The notes beneath the pieces were generated by a model that was not told the origin of the DNA, did not search any database, and saw nothing but the letters and a program-made list of their open reading frames with translations. A stretch of DNA of 64,000 nt from assembly GCA_002794465.1 (NCBI GenBank), contig MTSL01000186.1, positions 17,620 to 81,619 on the forward strand, in the 5' to 3' direction. Origin of the DNA: Paramicrosporidium saccamoebae. Taxonomy: Eukaryota > Rozellomycota. Positions within the stretch are counted from its first letter, which is position 1; every line of letters starts with the position of its first letter. This document shows positions 1-9,651 of the stretch, piece by piece. The position numbers and the translations under genes are program-made.

Positions 1-323
1 GTGAACAAAATTCGCGGTATTATCTCGCTACGCGACATACAGACAGCTACTCCCGATATGAGAGATTTCACTAATGAGACCGTCACTTGCATCGATACCA
101 CCAGTGGGTATTCCATCTCGCGGGGTATCAATAAACTAAACACTTATTGATGAGAGCACGGAACTGCATTAAAGATTCACTATTTACTCCAATGATACAC
201 TAACCAGTCCGTATATGTGAGGTTAGAAGCACGACTCTTGATTGGAATCTCTGATCCATAGATACACTATTTATCAAATATCGCTCTCATTAATATAAAT
301 GCAGTCGGAGTTTGGCCGGGGCC

Positions 324-2081
324 ATGAATAGACTGCTGGGTTTACTCCTTTCCGCTCTAGCGATTCAAAGGGTGTGTGTATCTGCAAGTTGTAGCCCCAG
401 CGAGAGTGATGGCGGTATAAGCGCTGAAGATAAAAGCTTAGAAGACCCACCTGCGTACGTTGCACGAAAGCGGGAGGTGTCGGAAGCCGAGCTTGAAAAG
501 GCAGGGAAAGTACGAGTCTATAAAAATTCTTCTCTAAAAAACTACGGAGCGGCCTATGCTACTGGCTTAACAATTTGCCGTCGTACTCGCACAAAATGGG
601 GCAGAGATAAATCAAGTATCAGCCCTGAACCACGTGTGCACACGCGTAGCTCGTTTTGCGACTCGGACCAAAAGTCTGATATGAGGAGAGTACACTATGC
701 TGCTTCCGAGGGAGAGTTGGATACATTGAACCAAGAATCTAGACCCGATTCAAGCTCCCTGCAGCGTTCCAAAGATTACTTGAATTCAGGAAACAAACGT
801 GTCTGTGAGGATGGGAATACTAAAGGCTTAGAACTGTCCCTTAAACAGGAGCCAGTAACACTTTGGACTGAAGTGCAACCTTTCGTGGACGTGAGAAGGG
901 ATTATTTGAAAGCACTAAAGTCGTGCCGGACAGAAGATCCCGATTCTTGCCCAAACGTGTATGATCTTAATTTTGCTGCTGGTCGAGGATGGTTGGAGAT
1001 ACTCGAATGGGCGTATGACGTTAGTGAAAAACTTCCCACTACTTACGGTGCGAATTTGGCAGCGTTGAACAATCACGTCGCAGTCCTTGAGTGGTTGGAT
1101 CTGCGGTGTGTGCATGCTGCTTCCGAGAGAGAGTTGAATATATTGAATCGAGAACCTTGGACTAAAGAGCAATTGTCCAAGGTGAGAAGGGACCATTTGG
1201 ATTTATTAAAGTCGTACCGGTCAAAGGATCCCGGTTCTCACCCAAGAGTGGATACCCTTAATTTTGCTGCTGGTCAAGGATGGTTGGAGATACTTGAATG
1301 GGCGTATGACGTTAGTGGAAAACTTCCCACTACGGCCGGTGCGAATCAAGCAGCGTTGAACAATCATACCACGGTCCTCGAGTGGTTGGATCTGCGGGGT
1401 GTGCGTGCTGCTTCCGAGGGAGAGTTGGATACCTTGAATCGGGAAACTAGTCCTGATTCAAGCTCCCTGCAGCATTCCAAAGATCACTTGAATTCAGGCA
1501 ACGAATGTGTCTGCGAGGAGGGGAATACTGAATGTTTGGAACTGTCCTTTGAAAAGGAGCCAGTAACACTTTGGACTGAAGAGCAATTGTTCGACAGGAT
1601 GACAAGAGATTATTTCCGTACACCAAAATTGTGCCGGTCAAAAGATCCCGTTTTTTACCCAAAAGTGGATGACCTTCATTTAGCTGCTGGTCAAGGATGG
1701 TTAGATATACTTGAATTGATGTATGACGTTATTGGAAAACTCCCCACTACTCACGGTGCGAATTGGGCAGCACAGAACGGTCACACCACAGTCCTCGAGT
1801 GGTTGGCCACGAAGAGTGTGTACCCTGATCAAACAGCTCTTGATAATTGTATCGAGCTTGGCAGATTGGCAGTCGTGCGCTGGATGATGCAAGAATTGCC
1901 GCACATGGCGCCATCTCAATTGTCTATCCTTAAAGCCACAAAGGTGGGTCACTTGGGCATCATCATGCATATTCACGAAACAAGACCAGATTTACTCGAT
2001 TATTCAGCACTTTTGTCGGCAGCTAAGGCCAAGGGTTGGAATGGAATTGTTGATTTCTTAACGGCATGTGTGATCAATTAA
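324..2081 (+). CDS. Secreted ankyrin-like repeat protein (candidate effector)
   Basis: 585 aa in one exon. I chose the ATG at 324 because it opens directly into a hydrophobic signal-peptide-like stretch (MNRLLGLLLSALAIQ, then a small-residue region ending VSAS). The body holds three diverged long repeats. Each has a helix pair close to AAGQGWLEILEWAYDV, then GKLPTT.GAN.AA.N.H and VLEWL, which resembles the degenerate ankyrin repeats common in protist and giant-virus proteins. Spacers between repeats contain a duplicated Ser-rich segment (DSSSLQ) and a recurring EPVTLWTE segment. The last repeat ends in an ELGRLAVVRWMM-type ankyrin helix. No enzymatic motif is visible. Secretion plus a protein-binding repeat fold would fit a host-directed protein in a parasite, but that role is inference. 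The fold assignment is moderate; the repeats and the signal peptide are seen directly. Confidence 0.7.
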   Translation: MNRLLGLLLSALAIQRVCVSASCSPSESDGGISAEDKSLEDPPAYVARKREVSEAELEKAGKVRVYKNSSLKNYGAAYATGLTICRRTRTKWGRDKSSISPEPRVHTRSSFCDSDQKSDMRRVHYAASEGELDTLNQESRPDSSSLQRSKDYLNSGNKRVCEDGNTKGLELSLKQEPVTLWTEVQPFVDVRRDYLKALKSCRTEDPDSCPNVYDLNFAAGRGWLEILEWAYDVSEKLPTTYGANLAALNNHVAVLEWLDLRCVHAASERELNILNREPWTKEQLSKVRRDHLDLLKSYRSKDPGSHPRVDTLNFAAGQGWLEILEWAYDVSGKLPTTAGANQAALNNHTTVLEWLDLRGVRAASEGELDTLNRETSPDSSSLQHSKDHLNSGNECVCEEGNTECLELSFEKEPVTLWTEEQLFDRMTRDYFRTPKLCRSKDPVFYPKVDDLHLAAGQGWLDILELMYDVIGKLPTTHGANWAAQNGHTTVLEWLATKSVYPDQTALDNCIELGRLAVVRWMMQELPHMAPSQLSILKATKVGHLGIIMHIHETRPDLLDYSALLSAAKAKGWNGIVDFLTACVIN

Positions 2082-2491
2082 AACGATAATACAGCCTCCG
2101 AGTCCCGGCTAAGATTGATATATGCAGTTAGTATATTGTAGATTAAATTCGGGGCATTTCTGGGCTTGGTGTATGGGCGTAGTGAGAAAGTATAGCGACG
2201 GGCCGGCAAGTTTAATAAAGAGCCTGGTGGATTAAACGGAAGAGCAATGGTTATTAAGAAATGTGACGCATAGACAACCACTCGATAGGATAGATCTCAC
2301 TAGTGGAATTGGCATCTAAATTGAGATCACCAGTGGACAGTATACTACATAAATACAATCTTGCAGACATAAATGGTTTAGCAGCACTTCCTGCCACAGC
2401 AGATTGGGGAAAAAGGGAAATTAATTGCTTTTCATCAACTACCGATTGTCGCTCATCAATCACCGTCCATCGACTACCAATTAACGTTAGA
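2082..2491. other. Spacer with no gene seen
   Basis: About 410 bp between the ankyrin-like gene and MDM31. The MDM31 frame stays open upstream as far as 2303 but has no ATG before 2492, so this part is probably 5' leader. No RNA gene or repeat was recognised. Confidence 0.5.
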
Positions 2492-4180
2492 ATGCGACTC
2501 ATCAGGACGACTTTCTTTAGTGTCCAGAGGGTTCAATGGTCTTTGTACCGAATACAACCGGTTCGGCTGAATGCCATATTGGCCAGGAGAATGTACACCA
2601 CAGCGGGACCGGAGACTAAAAGGGGCTGGTTTGCACGACTAAAATTGTTACTCACCAGACGACGGGGCTGGACTCGAGACGACGTCTGGGCACTGGGCAG
2701 TTGGCTCTTTGTTGGACAAGGACTATTTATTCTGGCCGGAACCACCACCTTTGCCTCAGTGGTGCTGCTGCTTGCCAACAGCCTGCAGTTTCAGGATTGG
2801 TTGGCTCGTCGACTTGCAAAATATTTAGCCAAACACACGGGATTGGCATTTTCATTTGGAGAGACAATTGTTCCGAATTGGAGGAATGGACGCATCTCCT
2901 TCCGGGACGTCTCAGTCAAAAGTCTGCCTGGCGAAGGCGATTATGCACGGTATGACCTCCGTGTTGATCGTGCTGAAGTGACATTGTCCATGAAGCGCTA
3001 CTTGGAGGGAAAGGGGTTGGTGGTGAGCTGCGACATGTCAGGCATCCGGGGGATTCTGGACAGGACTAATGTCCGTCCTCATGTCTATGAAGGGTGGCGA
3101 TATCAAGGCCAGACTGGGGATTTCGATCTGCAGCAAGTGTCTCTTCGTGATTTGCTTGTCACCATCCACAATCCCGACGGCCACCGTTCATACGACATGT
3201 CCGTTATCTCTGCCGAGCTCCCTCGATTAAGGAAACGATTCATTTTGTACGATTTTCTGGCTGCCGAGTCGGTTGTGGGCATGTTGGACGGCAGCCTGTT
3301 TAGTATGCACATTCCCCAAGTGTCGTTGGGTGCAAATGAGCGCAAACGATGTGTATCCATGCGGCACCTCAAGATGAATTCATTGAATGTGGACTTTTTC
3401 ACCAATGGTGCCACTACCGGTCCCATTAGTTGGCTAACAAAGGGATCAGTTGATGTCAATGTCTTCATTCAGCTGCCTGCCAACTATCGTCATCCCTCGG
3501 ACTCGGAATCAATCACTGACAAGTTGGGCGCCCTTACCGAAGGCATCCTTGTACAAATATTCAAAGAATCTGGAGCTCAAACGCCCTCCGGAGACTACAA
3601 TCCATGGACATTTAGTGAGTTAGCACAGATACGAGATGGCTTCCGCAAAGTGCGCGAGTCCCTATTTGGACCCTTCTTTGACCGTCTAAGATCACGGATG
3701 CAGGAGGATTTCTTAAATGTGGATGATCGGGCCCTGGAGGCGCCCGAAAAGGCCGCCCTGCATTTTATCCATCCCAAACCGGATACAGTCACATTCAAGG
3801 TGGACTTTCGCTTCCACAATCTGCGGGCTCACCTTCCCCTGTGGACTAGTGAGCGGGGTCTGGTGGGTACAACTCTGATGCGGCCCTTGGTTGCCTACAT
3901 TAACGAACAGCGGCCCTTTATCCCAATCTCATGCCACTTTGATATCTCCATGGAGCAACTAGAGGGATCCTGGACTCTCTATGAATCTGGAATAGCAGAC
4001 GCCCTCTCCAAGGGCGCAACCGATTCGTTTGAAATGTTAGTCAGCGATCGACAAAAGAAAATCAAGAGACTGAAGAGAGTCAGTTTGTGGAGTCTCTATG
4101 CCGTGTTTAGAAATATCAGAGTCTGGATGACCGATGCCGGCTACTTTCCGCATCTCAGGATATTACAACATGAACAATAG
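2492..4180 (+). CDS. MDM31: Mitochondrial inner-membrane protein MDM31/MDM32 family
   Basis: 562 aa, single exon. Family role: fungal inner-membrane proteins needed for mitochondrial morphology, nucleoid stability and lipid homeostasis. The first ATG in frame starts an Arg-rich, acid-poor presequence (residues 1-35). A transmembrane segment follows at about residues 66-96 (DVWALGSWLF to LLLANSL). The body carries the family's beta-rich region with signatures such as FGETIVPNWRNGRISF and YDFLAAESVVGMLDGSLF. The C-terminal Trp/Tyr-rich end (SLWSLYAVFRNIRVWMTDAG) also fits the family. A downstream ATG at residue 34 (MYTTAG) is a less likely start because it would remove the presequence. This gene is one of the better signs that the organism is a fungus. 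Confidence 0.85.
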   Translation: MRLIRTTFFSVQRVQWSLYRIQPVRLNAILARRMYTTAGPETKRGWFARLKLLLTRRRGWTRDDVWALGSWLFVGQGLFILAGTTTFASVVLLLANSLQFQDWLARRLAKYLAKHTGLAFSFGETIVPNWRNGRISFRDVSVKSLPGEGDYARYDLRVDRAEVTLSMKRYLEGKGLVVSCDMSGIRGILDRTNVRPHVYEGWRYQGQTGDFDLQQVSLRDLLVTIHNPDGHRSYDMSVISAELPRLRKRFILYDFLAAESVVGMLDGSLFSMHIPQVSLGANERKRCVSMRHLKMNSLNVDFFTNGATTGPISWLTKGSVDVNVFIQLPANYRHPSDSESITDKLGALTEGILVQIFKESGAQTPSGDYNPWTFSELAQIRDGFRKVRESLFGPFFDRLRSRMQEDFLNVDDRALEAPEKAALHFIHPKPDTVTFKVDFRFHNLRAHLPLWTSERGLVGTTLMRPLVAYINEQRPFIPISCHFDISMEQLEGSWTLYESGIADALSKGATDSFEMLVSDRQKKIKRLKRVSLWSLYAVFRNIRVWMTDAGYFPHLRILQHEQ

Positions 4181-4290
4181 TTTTATATTAGTCTGAATTT
4201 TTGCGTGGCGAGGTAGGAATATTACCAGTGTCAATATAAGTAGGCGGTGGGGGACAACCAGTGGGTATGGATCCACCGGCATAGTGTCTA

Positions 4291-4515
4291 AACATTCGAG
4301 AGTTGATATTTCCAAACGTTGAGAGTCGACATTTTCAGACATTGAAGTCGACGTTTTCAGACATTGGAGTCGACGTTTTCAGACATTGAAGTCGACATTT
4401 TCAGGCATTGAAGTCGACGTTTTCAGACATTGGAGTCGACGTTTTCAGACATTGGAGTCGACATTTTCAAACATTAGAGTCGACATTTTCCAAACATTAG
4501 AGTCGACGCTTCTAT
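4291..4515. repeat. 22-bp tandem repeat with GTCGAC core
   Basis: About nine copies of a 22-23 bp unit resembling GAAGTCGACGTTTTCAGACATT, each carrying a palindromic GTCGAC hexamer. The copies differ by only a few substitutions. The array lies just after MDM31 and before the convergent subtilisin gene. Confidence 0.9.
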
Positions 4516-4710
4516 CCCTCGCCTCTGAATCTCCCTTCCGTATTTGGACAGTACCCAACACTCAGAACTTTGCATTTAGCTACTACTCCACAGAATGAAC
4601 AATAGTTTTTAATTCCAGTTTTACAATGCGTCCATGGCATTATTATTTACATTTTGAACCTGGGACAGATTTTGTCAATCAGAGTCGTTGTAGTCAGTTT
4701 ACAGTGGGCG

Positions 4711-6285
4711 CTATTCTTCCTTTAGGAGATACTTTGCCGCTGCCTCGGCATCAACCAGGCCAAATCCGTAATGATAATTTGGGAAATGATCCCATCGTTT
4801 TCCATAACAGGCTTGCTGCCCCATTTGTGGCTCTTTCAGTGCAGAAGTGTTGATCGTCTTGGTGATAAGAGCGCGAAGTTCGTCAAACTTCAAATCTCCC
4901 TTCATCGATAACAGTAATGCAGCGACACCAGCTACGTGGGGTGCCGCCATAGAAGTTCCTGACATGGCTACCAATTCGCCTCCGGGTTTGCATGAAACAA
5001 TGGCCTGGCCAGGAGCAACATAATCGGGCTTGAATTGTGCATGTCCTAGTCGACTGCCGCCAGGACCGCGGCTGGAAAACACTGCCAGTGAGCCAAACTG
5101 ATCAACCGCTCCAACTCCAATAACATCTTCCAAATCACCAGGAGTGCCAACTGTGCCGCATGCCGGGCCAGAATTTCCTTGGGCAAAGATGGGAAAGACG
5201 CCGCCTGCCAACCATGCCTTGACAGCAGAAGAGAACCAAGTCATACTGGCATCGTCGGTGATCTCGCCTCCCCAAGAATTGTTCACAATGTCAGCTCCAA
5301 GTTCACAGCGAGCATTCTCACCATTAAGGTCAGTGGGACACATGACCCATTGCGCCGATGCCAACAATCTCTCCTGGGAACATCCCTCAGAGTCACATCC
5401 CTGAGATGCAATCCATTTCGCTTCAGGTGCAACACCAATCCCGTCTCCAACCATTGTCCCCATCGTGTGAGTTCCATGTCCGTGGCAATCGTAAGGAAGT
5501 ACTGCTAATCCTTCCGGATCAAACCAATTGTATTCGTGTTTGACAGTCTTTAGCTCCGAGTCGATTCCACGATACTTTCCCTTTAGTCTCGGATGGATAA
5601 AGTCTACACCAGTGTCAATGTTCGCCACCGTCACGCCCTTGCCCTTGGAGTGCTTCCATACCTTGTCTGCCTTGATAAGGCGCAAATGCCAGGGAATATA
5701 GTTTTCGGATAGATCAATCGTTTCAAATAAGCTTCTTCCGTGATACAGGCCGCCCACAGTCATTCTGCTCATTGGTGGGATTCGTGCGACAACACGATTT
5801 GGAGAAAGCGATATGATATCTTTTCCTTCCTCCGATTGCGCCAATTGCACCAGCATGGTGAGGAGATAAAGTGGCGCTTGCTTGATGAGGATACTATTGT
5901 CAATCCAAAACGACTTGGCATTATATCCAAGTTTCTGGAGTTCATGCAGGGTGGGCCCCTGAGTCTTCTCGGCGTGTTTCAATAATATCTCCATAACAGT
6001 CTGGCGACGAATCCCGCGCGCCAATTGATCTGCAGTCAGTTGCATTTCCGATTCTCCCGCAAACTCCTGCCAGCCAGCGTATGCCGTCATGACTGGCAAC
6101 CGACTCTCAAGAAGACTGTTCACTCGGGCCATTGTTTTTGACTCAAAGTTGAATGGCTGGAATTGTACAAATGCATCAATGTGTCCAGTCGATTGTGCAA
6201 TTTCCAGCAAGTCCCCGTGAATCTTCACAGAGAGGACGACAGGAAAAAGGGCTATGGACCATACAACGTCGCTGGTTACTCGCAT
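4711..6285 (-). CDS. Secreted subtilisin-like serine protease (S8 family)
   Basis: 524 aa, single exon. The start at 6285 places a signal peptide at the N-terminus (MRVTSDVVWSIALFPVVLS). An ATG further upstream at 6438 would add a poorly hydrophobic 51-residue extension and begins only a few bases from the end of the valyl-tRNA synthetase gene, so I prefer 6285. The catalytic triad is visible in order: Asp in NIDTGVD, His in HGHGTHT, Ser in GTSMAAPH (about residue 445). The oxyanion Asn lies in AQGNSGPACGT. The arrangement GVGAVDQFG then SSRGPGG resembles bacillopeptidase F-like subtilases. The roughly 200 residues before the catalytic domain probably serve as propeptide. Six or more cysteines in the catalytic domain fit an extracellular enzyme. 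Nutrient or host-protein digestion is inferred. Confidence 0.88.
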   Translation of the reverse strand: MRVTSDVVWSIALFPVVLSVKIHGDLLEIAQSTGHIDAFVQFQPFNFESKTMARVNSLLESRLPVMTAYAGWQEFAGESEMQLTADQLARGIRRQTVMEILLKHAEKTQGPTLHELQKLGYNAKSFWIDNSILIKQAPLYLLTMLVQLAQSEEGKDIISLSPNRVVARIPPMSRMTVGGLYHGRSLFETIDLSENYIPWHLRLIKADKVWKHSKGKGVTVANIDTGVDFIHPRLKGKYRGIDSELKTVKHEYNWFDPEGLAVLPYDCHGHGTHTMGTMVGDGIGVAPEAKWIASQGCDSEGCSQERLLASAQWVMCPTDLNGENARCELGADIVNNSWGGEITDDASMTWFSSAVKAWLAGGVFPIFAQGNSGPACGTVGTPGDLEDVIGVGAVDQFGSLAVFSSRGPGGSRLGHAQFKPDYVAPGQAIVSCKPGGELVAMSGTSMAAPHVAGVAALLLSMKGDLKFDELRALITKTINTSALKEPQMGQQACYGKRWDHFPNYHYGFGLVDAEAAAKYLLKEE

Positions 6286-6390
6286 GATCGTTGACACCCG
6301 GCACAGATTCACCGCTAAAGTGCCTTCCTGATTAAGTATATCATGCAGAGTCAAATTCCGCCAATAAGCCCATGAGAAAGTACGACAGTA

Positions 6391-6403
6391 TGTATTATAT
6401 ATG
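6391..6403 (-). promoter_or_regulatory. TATA-like element before the subtilisin gene
   Basis: On the minus strand the sequence reads CATATATAATACA, about 105-120 bp upstream of the ATG at 6285. It supports the downstream start for the protease. Assigned by position and composition only. Confidence 0.35.
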
Positions 6404-6443
6404 CAGACTACAAATCTCACACATAAACACCCTCTCATGTGTA

Positions 6444-9400
6444 TTATTTGCTATTGAATTTCAAGAACACTTGAGACTCGATCGGCTGAGAGTCTACAAG
6501 CCCAAGCGTACCGATCGGCTGAGAGTCTTCAATGACAGAATCTACAAGCTCAAGCGCACCGATCGACCTCACCAAAGAGTTCAAGGCAACTTCTTGGGCT
6601 TGGAGAAGACCAAATGAGTCTTTGCTCCCAGTGGAGAGTCGAACGGTGGCGTTTTTGGGGACATTCTGCTCAGACGCCAGACGACGCACCGTCTTGACCA
6701 CTTCATAAAGCTTGTCAAAGGCGGCTTCGGCCTGGGGATGAGAAAACTCATCATGGACAAGCGGATAGGCCGCCAGAGATATTGATTGAGTGGTATCCTG
6801 AGGACGGCGAACAAGACGTTGATACAATTCCTCCGTAACATAGGGCATGAATGGGTGCAAGAGACAGAGTCCCTGCTCGAGACAAATATAAAGGACATTG
6901 CTAGCGCATCGACGAGAGTCCGCATCGGGGTTATCAGGAGTCAGGAGCGGCTTAATTGCTTCAATGTAAACGTCGCAAAGCTCATACAACCAGAAGGAAT
7001 AGATAGCTTGGGTAGCATTCATGAGATTATTCGCTTCAAAGGCCTTGTTTGTCTCTGCAATTGCAGCATTCAGTCTAGACAAAATCCACTTATCAACCAT
7101 TGATTCTTTTCCCAAAAGACAAATCTTGGGCTCGGGCATGTAGTCTTCGCCAAGTTTCATCAGGGCAAACCGGGTAGCATTCCACAACTTGTTACAGAAG
7201 CGACGATAGCCCTCAACGCGATTAATGTTCATGTTAATATCTCGACCCTCGGCCACGTAGGAGCAGAGAGCGAATCGTAGCGCATCAGTTCCGCATTGCG
7301 GAATGCCATGCGGGAAATCTGCCTTCTGTCCTGCCTTGGCGACTTTGACTTCTTTAGGGTCTAAATTTCCCTTTTCCAGGCGCCCTTGCAGTTCGTCCAA
7401 GGTAATCCCTTCAATGACGTCAATTGGATCAATGACGTTTCCTAAACTCTTGCTCATCTTCCTCCCATGGGCATCACGGACGAGCGCGTGCAAGAAGACT
7501 TTGGAAAAGGGAAGCTGTCCGGTCAAATGAATTCCCATCATCACCATCCTCGCCACCCAAAAGAACAAAATGTCAGAGCCCGTTTCCATTAGCTGATTTG
7601 GATAGAAATTCTTAAAATCTGCCGTCTCCTCCGGCCATCCGAGCGTCGAGAATGGCCATAGGGCCGAAGAAAACCAAGTGTCCAGGACATCCTCGTCTTG
7701 ATGAACAGTAATTCTGGAAGGATCAACATTGGGCAGTCTAAGGGCAGCCTTTTTCAAAGCATCGTGTTCGTCTTGGGCAGCAATCCACACTTCGTCCTCA
7801 AGCGTTTTATTCCTTGGCTCCCCCTCGACGTGGACAATGTAGGCCGGGATGCGGTGTCCCCACCAAAGTTGACGGGAAAGACACCAATCGCGAATATTCT
7901 CAAGCCAATAATACCAAATCTTTTCGTGTTCCTTGGGAGAAATGTCCAGCGATCCATCCCTCACAGCCTCTACAGATTTTTTGGCCATGTCTTTGCAATC
8001 CAACCACCACTGGGGAATCAAACGAGGCTCAACAAAATCACCCGATCGACTACAAACGGGAATGACCATGGGATGGTTCCTCTCCTCGCGGAACGTTCCA
8101 TTCTTTTTGATAAACTCGACAACAGCATTGCGTGCATCATAGCGAGCCATTCCAGCAAACTCGCCGCAGTTGTCATTGAGGACGTTGTTGTCGTCAAAGA
8201 TTGTAATGAATTTCAGATTGTGCTTCTGGCCAAGACCAAAGTCAATCATGTCATGGGCTGGAGACACTTTCAAGGCTCCAGTCCCCAATTCAAGGTCAGC
8301 CGCCTCGTCGCAGATGATCGGGATGGCATTCCCCATAACGGGATGAATGACATTTTTTCCATGGTACTTGATGTATCGCTCATCCTTAGGATTCACACAA
8401 AGTGCGGTATCCGCAAAGACAGTCTCGGGACGGGTAGTACCAATAACAATCTCCTCCTCAGTTCCTTCAACCTTGTATGCAATGAACGTCATAGTTCCAA
8501 ACTTGTAACGCTTGGAGGGATCGTGTCCATGGGCAGGAAACATGGCTCCCCCTTCAATCTCTTTCATATCGACTTCCAAGTCGGATAGTGAAGTTTTCAG
8601 CTTTCCACACCAGTTCACAAGCCGATTGGAGCGGAAGATGAGCCCCTCTTCGAACATTTTAATAAACCCTTCCTTAACGGCGACATTCAACTTTGGGTCC
8701 AACGTAAAACAAGCGCGTTCCCAGTCGGCAGACGCACCCATCCGACGAAGTTGGTCGTAAATCCTACCACCATACTGCTCCTTCCATCTCCAGACTTCCT
8801 GGATAAAAGCCTCTCTTCCTAGATCGTGGCGAGACAAATTCTTTTCCTTCTTGAGAGTCTTTTCAACCACAGCTTGGGTCGCAATGCCAGCGTGGTCACA
8901 TCCTGGGAGGTACAGAACGGCTTTCCCATTCATCCGATTCCATCTGACAATTGCATCTTCAATAGAAAGCATGCACGCATGTCCTAAATGCAGCGAGCCA
9001 GTCACGTTAGGAGGTGGCATGACAATGGTAAAGGCTTCTCGTGAGTCACTCACAGGCCCGAGGAACTCGGGTTTAAAGAAGCCAGATTTTTCCCACCAGG
9101 AATACCACGCCGACTCCACGGCCATTGGATCATACGAGCTAGCCATGGGCTTTGACATGTCCTTCTTTTCGCCAGGAGGAGTGTCATTCACAAATTCAGT
9201 CTTGCTGGAAATATTCAGCGTCTTGGGTTTGGCTGCGTTTGCGGTAATAGTCTTAAACTGGTCTTGCTTTTTTGCCAGCTTCTCAAGTTTGGCTGCGCGT
9301 TTCGCATCATTCTTTGCCTTGTTCTTTTCGGCCTTTTCAGGATTAATTTCCATCAAGGAGCTTTTAGAACTATCCACGGGCTCACTGGACATTCTTCTAA

Positions 9401-9575
9401 CAGTGTGAAATGTTCGTACCCATGTCGGTCTATGACTCAGAATAAAATGCTCATCATGATTCGGCATAAAAGGCTCGTCACGGCTTTTGAAACGCATACT
9501 GCGCGTGACATCCCTTGATAATACATTATTATGTAATGCGGAACGTCTCAAACAATTCCACTGAAAAGTGTACAT
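6444..9575 (-). CDS. VAS1: Valyl-tRNA synthetase, probably dual cytosolic/mitochondrial
   Basis: 1043 aa, single exon, class I synthetase charging tRNA-Val. The HIGH-type motif is HLGH inside PPPNVTGSLHLGHA (about residue 195), and KMSKS is at about 706 (GRKMSKSLGN). The editing (CP1) domain lies between them, and the anticodon-binding domain ends the protein. The first ATG opens an Arg-rich, acid-poor leader of 61 residues (MYTFQWNCLRRSALHNN...), followed by a second in-frame ATG at 9392 (MSSEP) that begins a Lys-rich cytosolic-type extension (EKAEKNKAKNDAKRAAK). This copies the arrangement of yeast VAS1, where two starts give the mitochondrial and cytosolic enzymes. The last 40 residues after the anticodon domain are short and repetitive (GTLGLVDSQPI). 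Confidence 0.95.
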   Translation of the reverse strand: MYTFQWNCLRRSALHNNVLSRDVTRSMRFKSRDEPFMPNHDEHFILSHRPTWVRTFHTVRRMSSEPVDSSKSSLMEINPEKAEKNKAKNDAKRAAKLEKLAKKQDQFKTITANAAKPKTLNISSKTEFVNDTPPGEKKDMSKPMASSYDPMAVESAWYSWWEKSGFFKPEFLGPVSDSREAFTIVMPPPNVTGSLHLGHACMLSIEDAIVRWNRMNGKAVLYLPGCDHAGIATQAVVEKTLKKEKNLSRHDLGREAFIQEVWRWKEQYGGRIYDQLRRMGASADWERACFTLDPKLNVAVKEGFIKMFEEGLIFRSNRLVNWCGKLKTSLSDLEVDMKEIEGGAMFPAHGHDPSKRYKFGTMTFIAYKVEGTEEEIVIGTTRPETVFADTALCVNPKDERYIKYHGKNVIHPVMGNAIPIICDEAADLELGTGALKVSPAHDMIDFGLGQKHNLKFITIFDDNNVLNDNCGEFAGMARYDARNAVVEFIKKNGTFREERNHPMVIPVCSRSGDFVEPRLIPQWWLDCKDMAKKSVEAVRDGSLDISPKEHEKIWYYWLENIRDWCLSRQLWWGHRIPAYIVHVEGEPRNKTLEDEVWIAAQDEHDALKKAALRLPNVDPSRITVHQDEDVLDTWFSSALWPFSTLGWPEETADFKNFYPNQLMETGSDILFFWVARMVMMGIHLTGQLPFSKVFLHALVRDAHGRKMSKSLGNVIDPIDVIEGITLDELQGRLEKGNLDPKEVKVAKAGQKADFPHGIPQCGTDALRFALCSYVAEGRDINMNINRVEGYRRFCNKLWNATRFALMKLGEDYMPEPKICLLGKESMVDKWILSRLNAAIAETNKAFEANNLMNATQAIYSFWLYELCDVYIEAIKPLLTPDNPDADSRRCASNVLYICLEQGLCLLHPFMPYVTEELYQRLVRRPQDTTQSISLAAYPLVHDEFSHPQAEAAFDKLYEVVKTVRRLASEQNVPKNATVRLSTGSKDSFGLLQAQEVALNSLVRSIGALELVDSVIEDSQPIGTLGLVDSQPIESQVFLKFNSK

Positions 9576-9651
9576 GTCAGCACCATCAAAGTCCGGGGCA
9601 CCGTGGTAGGACCTTACAACATAGTAGAGTCAACCTGCTGCCCCTCTGACC

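Noticed and set aside
312..323. Start of the ankyrin-like gene at TTG 312
   Set aside because: A nuclear gene is expected to use ATG; the ATG at 324 directly opens the signal peptide.
6286..6438. N-terminal extension of the subtilisin from ATG 6438
   Set aside because: It would bury the signal peptide and start within a few bases of the upstream gene's stop, with the TATA-like element inside the coding region.
7698..8588. 296-codon plus-strand open frame
   Set aside because: It is antisense to the valyl-tRNA synthetase catalytic region and has no domain; it mirrors codon bias of the real gene.
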